Below, piece after piece: positions 25,804 through 33,207 of a stretch of 64,000 nt of DNA. The position numbers and the translations under genes are program-made. The stretch lies in NCBI GenBank assembly GCA_002270465.1, contig NQOF01000007.1, forward strand, positions 248,001 to 312,000, read 5' to 3'. The first letter of the stretch is position 1, and each line of letters opens with the position of its first letter. The notes below the pieces were generated by a model, which worked only from the letters and a program-made list of their open reading frames with translations, was not told the DNA's origin and made no database searches. The DNA is from Blautia hominis. GTDB lineage: Bacteria; Bacillota; Clostridia; Lachnospirales; Lachnospiraceae.

Positions 25804-26694
25804 TTATGCCAGCTTCAGACCGAATTTTACCATTTCCTCTTTCAGCTTTTCCCTGCCTGCTTCTTCCATCTCTGTGAGCGGGGAACGGAGCGGACCTACC
25901 TCCATGCCCATCAGGTTCATGGCAGCTTTTACAGGAATCGGATTAACTTCCAGGAACAGAGCGTTGATCAGAGGCATGGCATTTAACTGCATGTCACAGC
26001 TTTCTTTTACATCCCCGTTCAAATATTTTTCTACCATATCATGGGTGTATCTTGGCGCAACGTTGGAGAGCACAGAGATCACACCTTTTCCGCCCAAAGA
26101 CATAAGCGGTACGATCTGGTTGTCATTTCCGGAATAAATATCAAGCTTTCCTTTGGTCAGGGCAGCCATCTCCGCTACCTGTGCAATGTCCCCGGAAGCT
26201 TCCTTGATACCCACAATGTTCTCCACATGCTCCACTAAATATGCAACCGTCTTAGGCTGGATATTGATACCCGTGCGGCTTGGCACATTGTAGAGGATCA
26301 CTGGAATTTTAATAGAATCAGCAATTTTTGTGTAATGTTCGATGAGGCCCTTCTGAGTAGCCTTATTATAGTAAGGAGTTACAAGGAGAACTCCGTCTGC
26401 ACCATACTTTTCCGCCTCTGTGGATAAGTAGATCGCTGTCTCCGTACAGTTGGAGCCGGTTCCGGCGATGACCGGGATCCTCTTATTCACTTTGTCAATT
26501 GTGTACTTAATGGTCTCCAGATGTTCTTCATGGGTGAGCGTGGAAGACTCTCCTGTGGTTCCGCAGATCACGATGGAATCTGTACCCTCTTTAATCTGTT
26601 CCTCCAGGATTTCTCCCAGTTTTTCAAAATTTACGTCACCATTTTCTTTCATCGGTGTAACGATCGCAACACCTGCACCTGTAAAAATAGCCAT
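25804..26694 (-). CDS. dapA: 4-hydroxy-tetrahydrodipicolinate synthase
   Basis: A 296-residue TIM-barrel aldolase that condenses pyruvate with aspartate semialdehyde. Signatures are VAIVTPMKENGDVNF, GTTGESSTLTHEEH, the catalytic Tyr in LYNVPSRTGINI and the Schiff-base Lys in VGIKEASGD. A lysine riboswitch was looked for in the 76 bp upstream and not found; transcription may come from the CobO-like gene. Confidence 0.97.
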   Translation of the reverse strand: MAIFTGAGVAIVTPMKENGDVNFEKLGEILEEQIKEGTDSIVICGTTGESSTLTHEEHLETIKYTIDKVNKRIPVIAGTGSNCTETAIYLSTEAEKYGADGVLLVTPYYNKATQKGLIEHYTKIADSIKIPVILYNVPSRTGINIQPKTVAYLVEHVENIVGIKEASGDIAQVAEMAALTKGKLDIYSGNDNQIVPLMSLGGKGVISVLSNVAPRYTHDMVEKYLNGDVKESCDMQLNAMPLINALFLEVNPIPVKAAMNLMGMEVGPLRSPLTEMEEAGREKLKEEMVKFGLKLA

Positions 26695-26770
26695 TTTTCT
26701 CCTCCTTATGTCTGCAATACTGCTTTTTCTTCCTGTGTTATCAGCAACTTTTGGGCTGTCTGTACAGCCT

Positions 26771-27259
26771 TTATTTTATAACCTCCAGAGAAACAACCCT
26801 GTCGGCCGCCTCCCTCAGACGCACGGGAACCACATTACCGGTCAGAATCAGCTCAGTCTCCTCATCCTTCGTCCGGATCAGTTCCTCCACCTCTTCCTCG
26901 GTTATGATCCCGAACTCCACTGCTCCCAGAATTTCGTCCAGAATCAGCATGTCACATTCCTGTGTAACCAATACCTTTCTGGCGTAGTTAAGACCATTCC
27001 TGATATTGCAGTTTTCTTCCTGCTTCTCCTCATCACTCAGGTCTTCGTAATACTTATCCTTTTTCTCAAACCGGAACAGCCTTACATTCGGTTCCAGAAC
27101 AGACAGGTAATCCAGCTCGGAAGTTGCTCTTCCTTTCAGGCACTGGATGACAATTGCAGTCTTTCCATGGCCCACAGCACGTATCGCCTGCCCGATCGCC
27201 ACACTGGTCTTGCCCTTGCCAGGTCCACAGTATATCTGCACTAATCCTTCATTTTCCAT
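26771..27259 (-). CDS. CobO/BtuR-like cob(I)alamin adenosyltransferase family ATPase
   Basis: A 162-residue P-loop protein of the CobA/CobO/BtuR family. Walker A is GPGKGKTSVAIG (about residues 12-23), the Walker B region is DMLILDEILGAVEFG, and the end is VPVRLREAADRVVSLEVIK. The family adenosylates corrinoids, but no cobalamin genes are nearby. Its placement directly before dapA is odd, so a role outside cobalamin remains possible. CobO family membership is sure; the substrate is not. Confidence 0.85.
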   Translation of the reverse strand: MENEGLVQIYCGPGKGKTSVAIGQAIRAVGHGKTAIVIQCLKGRATSELDYLSVLEPNVRLFRFEKKDKYYEDLSDEEKQEENCNIRNGLNYARKVLVTQECDMLILDEILGAVEFGIITEEEVEELIRTKDEETELILTGNVVPVRLREAADRVVSLEVIK

Positions 27260-27364
27260 ACATTACACCTCTTGCGGATTCTATGACGCTTTATTTAAGA
27301 GTTGTGTATATATTACTACACATGGCCAAATAATGCAATATTGGAATCTCAGGCTTCATCTCAT

Positions 27365-28000
27365 TTAGCTGTATGTCTCTCCATATTCCAGCTTGCTTAC
27401 AGATACCTCATACGCGATCCTTTTTTCAGTGTCTGTCTCACTCAGCTTCTTAATATATTCCCTGCTCTGGATCCTGCCCCAGATATGCAGGCGTCCGCCC
27501 ACCTCGAAAGATTTGGCGAAATTGGCGTTTCTGCCCCAGCAGATGCACGGTATGTAGTCGGATTTTCCATAAGGCCTGTTCACAGCCAGCAGGATATCTG
27601 CGATCTCCCTGCCCAGCGGCGTCATACGATGGACCGGCGGCTTACAGATATATCCATTCAATTCGATAAGATTTGTCTCTATGGATTCGTCTTCCTCCTC
27701 CACAAATGTAAGTTCCCGCACAAACACAGAGAGGACCAGACGGTTTTTCTTCTCCTCATGCCTGTTGTAGGAGCGGAACTGCCCCTGCACTTGTATGTAC
27801 TCGCCGATATAGCTCTGTGTCACATCCACCAGCCTCTCGGAAACCATGAGCGGTATTCTGTCCTCGGAACCGCTGAGACGCTTTACCAGCACATCCACCA
27901 TGTAGAATCCTTCTCCGTATACCTCGTGACTTTTCTCAAACTCTGATGCGATGGCTCCCATGATGGATACCTGATTGTTTTCAATTATTTTATCTGCCAT
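27365..28000 (-). CDS. Single-stranded DNA-binding protein with two OB folds
   Basis: A 211-residue SSB-family protein. Two OB-like halves are visible: residues 1-100 (SIMGAIASEFEKSHEVYGEGF, YIQVQGQFRSYN) and 110-205 (NGYICKPPVHRMTPLGREI, DYIPCICWGRNANFA, LHIWGRIQSREY). The second half carries the classical SSB signature. It lacks the acidic DDDIPF-type tail that recruits partners, ending instead in VSKLEYGETYS. It is probably a second SSB beside the replicative one. Confidence 0.85.
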   Translation of the reverse strand: MADKIIENNQVSIMGAIASEFEKSHEVYGEGFYMVDVLVKRLSGSEDRIPLMVSERLVDVTQSYIGEYIQVQGQFRSYNRHEEKKNRLVLSVFVRELTFVEEEDESIETNLIELNGYICKPPVHRMTPLGREIADILLAVNRPYGKSDYIPCICWGRNANFAKSFEVGGRLHIWGRIQSREYIKKLSETDTEKRIAYEVSVSKLEYGETYS

Positions 28001-28115
28001 TGAATTATTTACCCCTTCCTCTGACTTGTATTTTGTCTATATCATATTTATTCTGGTCATACTTTTTTTAGAACAACTTTTTTTCATTTTTTTGAAAAAA
28101 ATATTTATTTCCACT

Positions 28116-28143
28116 TTGTATTTACTCATAAGTGTGATAGAAT
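28116..28143 (+). promoter_or_regulatory. Promoter of typA
   Basis: TTGTAT (28116-28121), 16 bp, TAGAAT (28138-28143), about 55 bp before the typA start. Confidence 0.55.
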
Positions 28144-28197
28144 GTGACTGGATTTAGCCGTAAAAATGCGGTTTTTCCATTAGAAAAGAGGTTATTT

Positions 28198-30027
28198 ATG
28201 AAAACGAAAAGAGAAAACATCAGAAACGTAGCAATCATTGCCCATGTTGACCACGGCAAAACAACTCTCGTGGATCAGCTTCTGAAACAGAGCGGTGTCT
28301 TCCGCGAAAACCAGGAAGTCCAGGAACGCGTTATGGACTCCAATGATATTGAACGCGAGCGCGGTATCACAATACTTTCTAAAAATACAGCAATTTACTA
28401 TAAGGATACAAAGATCAATATCATAGATACACCGGGCCATGCAGATTTCGGCGGCGAAGTGGAGCGTGTCCTGAAAATGGTGAACGGCGTCATCCTGCTG
28501 GTGGATGCCTTCGAGGGCGCTATGCCCCAGACCAAATTTGTGCTGAAAAAAGCCCTGGAGCTTGACCTGCATGTTATTGTATGTATCAATAAGATCGACC
28601 GTCCGGAAGCACGTCCCGATGAGGTGATCGACGAGGTGCTGGAGCTCCTTATGGATCTGGATGCCTCTGACGACCAGCTTGACTGTCCGTTCCTGTATGC
28701 CTCCGCCAAGGCAGGTCATGCAGTTCTGGACTTATCTGATTCACCGGAGAATATGGAGCCTTTATTTGAGACCATTCTCAAATATATCCCTGCCCCGGAA
28801 GGTGACCCGGAAGCAGGCACACAGGTTCTTATCAGCACCATTGACTACAATGAATATGTAGGACGTATCGGTGTGGGCAAGGTGGAGAACGGTTCCATCT
28901 CCGTAAACCAGGAAGTGCTCCTTCTGAACCATCATGACCCGGATAAAAAGAAAAAAGTTAAGATCAGCAAACTCTATGAATTCGACGGACTTGGAAAAGT
29001 AGAGGTAAAAGAAGCAGGCTTTGGTTCTATTGTAGCCATATCCGGTATCGCGGACATCCATATCGGTGATACCCTCTGCTCACCGGACAATCCGGAAGCC
29101 ATTCCTTTCCAGAAAATATCAGAGCCTACCATCTCCATGAATTTCCTGGTAAATGACAGCCCCCTGGCCGGTCAGGAAGGTAAATTCATCACCTCCCGCC
29201 ATTTAAGGGAGCGCCTGATGCGCGAGCTGAACACTGACGTGAGTCTCCGCGTGGAAGATACAGAGAGCACAGACTGCTTCAAAGTATCCGGAAGGGGTGA
29301 GCTTCATCTCTCCGTATTGATTGAAAATATGCGGCGGGAAGGCTACGAGTTCGCAGTCAGCAAAGCGGAAGTCATCTATCACGAGGATGAACGCGGCAAG
29401 AAAATGGAACCGGTAGAGATCGCCTATATAGATGTACCGGAAGAATTCTCAGGAACCATCATCAATAAATTAAATGAACGTAAAGGTGAACTGCAGGGCA
29501 TGAGCCCGTCAAGTGACGGAACCGTGCGTCTGGAATACCATATCCCTTCCAGAGGACTTATCGGTTTCCGCGGCGATTTCCTTACCTCCACAAAGGGTAC
29601 CGGAATCATGAACACTGCCTTCGACGGCTACGCTCCGTACAAAGGTGATATGTTCTACCGCAAGCTTGGCTCTTTGATTGCCTTTGAGGCAGGTGAGACC
29701 GTAACCTACGGCCTCTTCTCCGCCCAGGACAGAGGTACACTTTTTGTCAGCGCCGGAGAGAAAGTGTACAGCGGTATGGTGATTGGCGAGAGCGCCAAAC
29801 CGGAAGATATTGAGCTGAACGTATGTAAGACCAAACATCTGACCAATACCCGCTCCTCCTCCGCTGATGAAGCCCTGAAGCTTACTCCGCCTAAGGTTCT
29901 CAGCTTAGAGCAGGCCCTGGAGTTTATTGACACGGATGAACTGCTTGAAGTGACCCCCAAGTCACTCAGGATCCGCAAAAAGATTCTGGATTCCCGTCTC
30001 CGTAAACGTGAAGGGTATAAAAAATAA
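28198..30027 (+). CDS. typA: GTP-binding translation factor TypA/BipA
   Basis: A 609-residue translational GTPase involved in ribosome assembly and stress adaptation. ATG at 28198 (MKTKRENIRNVAIIAHVDHG) has AGAGG 6 nt upstream, so the frame extending to 28144 is not the start. G motifs are AHVDHGKTT, DTPGHADFGGEV, CINKIDRP and SAKAG. Elongation-factor domain II and the BipA-specific C-terminus (PSRGLIGFRGDFLTSTKGTG) follow. Monocistronic with a clear terminator. Confidence 0.98.
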   Translation: MKTKRENIRNVAIIAHVDHGKTTLVDQLLKQSGVFRENQEVQERVMDSNDIERERGITILSKNTAIYYKDTKINIIDTPGHADFGGEVERVLKMVNGVILLVDAFEGAMPQTKFVLKKALELDLHVIVCINKIDRPEARPDEVIDEVLELLMDLDASDDQLDCPFLYASAKAGHAVLDLSDSPENMEPLFETILKYIPAPEGDPEAGTQVLISTIDYNEYVGRIGVGKVENGSISVNQEVLLLNHHDPDKKKKVKISKLYEFDGLGKVEVKEAGFGSIVAISGIADIHIGDTLCSPDNPEAIPFQKISEPTISMNFLVNDSPLAGQEGKFITSRHLRERLMRELNTDVSLRVEDTESTDCFKVSGRGELHLSVLIENMRREGYEFAVSKAEVIYHEDERGKKMEPVEIAYIDVPEEFSGTIINKLNERKGELQGMSPSSDGTVRLEYHIPSRGLIGFRGDFLTSTKGTGIMNTAFDGYAPYKGDMFYRKLGSLIAFEAGETVTYGLFSAQDRGTLFVSAGEKVYSGMVIGESAKPEDIELNVCKTKHLTNTRSSSADEALKLTPPKVLSLEQALEFIDTDELLEVTPKSLRIRKKILDSRLRKREGYKK

Positions 30028-30036
30028 GAAATACCG

Positions 30037-30069
30037 ATGCCGTCATATCTTTTTCAGGTATGGCGGCAT
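30037..30069 (+). terminator. Terminator of typA
   Basis: ATGCCGTCATAT pairs (with G-U) with GTATGGCGGCAT, followed by ACTTTTGTC and a T-rich stretch, 10 bp after the stop. Confidence 0.75.
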
Positions 30070-30087
30070 ACTTTTGTCTATATTTTT

Positions 30088-30109
30088 CAGAATATTCTGC
30101 AATATTCTG
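30088..30109. repeat. Palindrome CAGAATATTCTG with adjacent half copy
   Basis: A perfect 12-bp palindrome at 30088-30099 is followed by a direct copy of AATATTCTG (30101-30109), 40 bp upstream of the adhE1 -35. It could be a regulator site; no family is assigned. Confidence 0.4.
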
Positions 30110-30147
30110 ACTTTTAATAATTTATACAAAATACTTGTTGGTTTTTA

Positions 30148-30176
30148 TTGTTTTTACATCCATTTTATGGTAAGAT
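30148..30176 (+). promoter_or_regulatory. Promoter of adhE1
   Basis: TTGTTT (30148-30153), 17 bp, TAAGAT (30171-30176). It leaves a leader of about 85 nt before the AAGGAGG site. No Rex-like site as good as that of adhE2 is seen. Confidence 0.6.
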
Positions 30177-30267
30177 AATTTATACCAACAGACAAGACGG
30201 AACATAAAAACTTCAGGTACTTCAATGAGTAAGGGCTCAAACCAAAAAATTTTTAAGGAGGATTTCT

Positions 30268-32886
30268 ATGGCAAAAAAACCAGAGAACAAAGCCCCGGAA
30301 CCCATCAACAGCGTGGAAGCACTGCAGGAAAAGATCGCTTCCATGAGAGAAGCACAGAGAAAGTTTTCCGCCTTCACACAAGAGCAGGTAGACAGGATTT
30401 TCTTCGAGGCAGCCATGGCAGCTAACAAACAGCGTATCCCGCTGGCAAAGCTGGCTGTCGCCGAGACCGGAATGGGCATTGTGGAGGACAAAGTTATCAA
30501 GAACCATTACGCAGCCGAGTATACTTATAACACATACAAACGTGTTAAGACCTGCGGCGTGGTGGAACAGGACACCTCATACGGCATCAAAAAGATCGCT
30601 GAACCGGTGGGCATCGTAGGTGCGGTCATCCCCACCACCAACCCCACATCCACAGCTATCTTCAAATGTCTGATCTGTCTGAAAACAAGAAATGCCATCA
30701 TCATCAGTCCTCATCCGAGAGCTAAAAAATGTACCATCGAAGCAGCGAAGATCGTACTGGATGCCGCAGTGAAAGCAGGCGCGCCGGAAGGTATTATCGG
30801 CTGGGTTGAAGAGCCCACCATTGAGCTTTCCAACGAACTGATGAAATCCGTGGATGTTATCCTGGCAACAGGCGGCCCCGGAATGGTCAAAGCCGCGTAC
30901 TCCTCCGGGAAGCCGGCGATCGGCGTCGGTCCCGGTAATGTTCCAGTTATTATGGACAGCTCCTGTGATGTTCCTACAGCGGTATATTCTGTTATCCATT
31001 CCAAGACCTTTGACAACGGCATGATCTGTGCTTCTGAGCAGTCCGTTACTGCAGTGGCAGATATCTACGATGACGTGAAAAAGGAATTTATAAAGAGAGG
31101 CTGCCATGTATTAAATAAGACAGATCTGGACAAGGTACGCAAGATCATCCTGACAGAAGCCGGTACCGTCAATCCTAAGATCGTAGGCCAGCCTGCAGCA
31201 GTCATTGCAGAGATGGCAGGCGTAACTGTCCCCAAAGAGACGAAGATCCTCATCGGTGAGGTAACTTCCGTGGATATCTCAGAACCGTTTGCGCATGAGA
31301 AATTATCCCCTGTCCTTGCCCTCTATAAAGCAAAGGACTTTGATACAGCACTTGACATGGCTGACCAGTTGATCAAAGACGGCGGCTATGGACATACTGC
31401 ATCCTTATATATTCATCCGTCCCAGACGGAGAAAATGGCACAGCACGCAGACCGCATGAAGGCCTGCCGTATCCTGGTCAACACCCCATCCTCCCAAGGA
31501 GGGATCGGTGACCTTTACAACTTCAAGCTGGCTCCGTCCCTGACCCTGGGCTGCGGTTCCTACGGCGGCAACTCTGTATCCGAGAACGTAGGTGTCAAAC
31601 ACCTGCTGAATACCAAAACCGTTGCCGAAAGGAGAGAGAACATGCTTTGGTTCAGAGTCCCGGAAAAGGTATATTTCAAAAAAGGCTGTCTGCCGGTTGC
31701 TCTCGATGAGCTGAAACACGTATACGGCAAGAAAAAAGCCTTCCTGGTAACCGATACATTCCTGTATCAGAACGGCCATACCAAACCGATCACAGACAAA
31801 CTGGATGAGATGGGCATTCCGTACAGCTGTTTCTTTGATGTAACACCTGACCCCACTCTGCAGTGTGCGCAGAAAGGCCTGGAGCAGTTAAATGCCTTCG
31901 GCCCTGATGTGATCATTGCCCTGGGCGGCGGTTCCGCTATGGATGCTGCCAAGATCATGTGGCTCATGTATGAGCACCCGGAATGTGATTTTGAAGATTT
32001 AGCCATGGACTTCATGGATATCCGCAAGCGAGTCTATGAGTTCCCCAAGATGGGAGAAAAGGCACTGATGGTATCTGTTCCCACATCTTCAGGTACCGGT
32101 TCCGAGGTAACACCTTTTGCCATCATCACAGACAAGACCACCGGCACCAAATGGCCTATCGCAGACTATGAGCTTCTGCCAAACATGGCGATCATAGATG
32201 TGGACTTCATGATGAGCCAGCCAAAGGGACTGACAAGCTCCTCCGGTATTGACGCCCTGACCCATGCCTTAGAAGCATACGCTTCCATTATGGCTACCGA
32301 TTACACCGATGGTATTGCGCTGAAAGCGGTACAGCTTATCTTTGATTATCTGCCGTCCGCATATGAGAACGGCGCCGGCGACCCGGTTGCAAGGGAGAAA
32401 ATGGCAAATGCCTCCACACTGGCCGGTATGGCTTTCGCCAATGCATTCCTGGGAATCTGCCACTCCATGGCACATAAGCTGGGTGCTTACCATCATGTAC
32501 AGCACGGCATAGCCAACTCCCTGCTGATCGAACTGGTAATGCGCTACAACGCTGACCCGGCTCCGGTTAAGATGGGAACCTTCTCCCAGTATCCTTATCC
32601 TCACGCAAAGGAGAGGTACTGCGAGGTTGCACGTTTTATCGGCATCAAGGGCAAAAACGATGATGAAGTGTTTGACAATTTCATCGAAGCCATTGCCAAG
32701 CTGAAAGAAAGAGTTGGGATCAAGCGGACGATCAGAGAATATGGCGTAGACGAGAAAGCATTCCTTGCTACCCTGGACCAGATGGTGGAAGATGCCTTCA
32801 ATGACCAGTGTACAGGCGCCAACCCCAGATATCCGCTGATGTCTGAGATGAAAGAAATCTATCTGAAAGCTTATTACGGAGAATAA
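30268..32886 (+). CDS. adhE: Bifunctional acetaldehyde-CoA/alcohol dehydrogenase (first copy)
   Basis: An 872-residue AdhE that converts acetyl-CoA to ethanol, regenerating NAD+ in fermentation; it forms spirosomes. The N-terminal aldehyde dehydrogenase half has PTTNPTSTAIFKCL and the catalytic Cys254 in NGMICASEQ. The linker is about residues 440-460, and the C-terminal iron-dependent alcohol dehydrogenase half has GGGSAMDAAKIMW, SGTGSEVTPFAI and HSMAHKLGAYHH. At residues 742-747 it reads HHVQHG instead of the normal H-x-P-H-G near an iron ligand: the His stays, but Pro is Gln. A tandem paralogue follows 321 bp downstream. Confidence 0.97.
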   Translation: MAKKPENKAPEPINSVEALQEKIASMREAQRKFSAFTQEQVDRIFFEAAMAANKQRIPLAKLAVAETGMGIVEDKVIKNHYAAEYTYNTYKRVKTCGVVEQDTSYGIKKIAEPVGIVGAVIPTTNPTSTAIFKCLICLKTRNAIIISPHPRAKKCTIEAAKIVLDAAVKAGAPEGIIGWVEEPTIELSNELMKSVDVILATGGPGMVKAAYSSGKPAIGVGPGNVPVIMDSSCDVPTAVYSVIHSKTFDNGMICASEQSVTAVADIYDDVKKEFIKRGCHVLNKTDLDKVRKIILTEAGTVNPKIVGQPAAVIAEMAGVTVPKETKILIGEVTSVDISEPFAHEKLSPVLALYKAKDFDTALDMADQLIKDGGYGHTASLYIHPSQTEKMAQHADRMKACRILVNTPSSQGGIGDLYNFKLAPSLTLGCGSYGGNSVSENVGVKHLLNTKTVAERRENMLWFRVPEKVYFKKGCLPVALDELKHVYGKKKAFLVTDTFLYQNGHTKPITDKLDEMGIPYSCFFDVTPDPTLQCAQKGLEQLNAFGPDVIIALGGGSAMDAAKIMWLMYEHPECDFEDLAMDFMDIRKRVYEFPKMGEKALMVSVPTSSGTGSEVTPFAIITDKTTGTKWPIADYELLPNMAIIDVDFMMSQPKGLTSSSGIDALTHALEAYASIMATDYTDGIALKAVQLIFDYLPSAYENGAGDPVAREKMANASTLAGMAFANAFLGICHSMAHKLGAYHHVQHGIANSLLIELVMRYNADPAPVKMGTFSQYPYPHAKERYCEVARFIGIKGKNDDEVFDNFIEAIAKLKERVGIKRTIREYGVDEKAFLATLDQMVEDAFNDQCTGANPRYPLMSEMKEIYLKAYYGE

Positions 32887-32903
32887 ATAATCCTGAAATT
32901 TAT

Positions 32904-32929
32904 ATGGGCGGGTGTTTTCACCCGCCCAT
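32904..32929 (+). terminator. Terminator of adhE1
   Basis: ATGGGCGGGTG and CACCCGCCCAT form an 11-bp G+C-rich stem with a TTTT loop 17 bp after the stop. The rest of the spacer to 33130 is A+T-rich with nothing recognisable. Confidence 0.8.
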
Positions 32930-33130
32930 TTCCCCGCTTGATTTCGTTTATTTTTTATCAATTTCTTACCTTTTCTCCCATCATGCCTTTGTGAAATCCC
33001 CTCTTAATTATCAGAATTTTATATTGTTTTTTTCTATTTTCAATATTAAATAAATTTTTACATCAAGTTAAATATCTATTCCTTGTACAAACACTGGCAA
33101 AATTTAACTAATCAATTTTCACTTTATATA

Positions 33131-33184
33131 TTGACAAACTTTTAACAGTATTATATAATGCGTTTATCGTTAAAAAATTATCAA
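33131..33184 (+). promoter_or_regulatory. Consensus promoter of adhE2 with two Rex-like operators
   Basis: TTGACA (33131-33136), 17 bp and TATAAT (33154-33159) match the sigma-A consensus perfectly. TTGACAAACTTTTAACAG (33131-33148) matches the Rex consensus TTGTTAA-N4-TTAACAA at 11 of 14 positions. TCGTTAA-AAAA-TTATCAA (33167-33184) matches at 12 of 14 and covers the start of transcription. The second site lies between start point and ribosome site. This suggests NADH-responsive repression by Rex. Confidence 0.7.
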
Positions 33185-33207
33185 TTCATTATAAGGGAGG
33201 ATATCAC

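Noticed and set aside
26695-26770. Lysine riboswitch before dapA
   Set aside because: The 76-bp gap is too short and no lysine aptamer core is visible.
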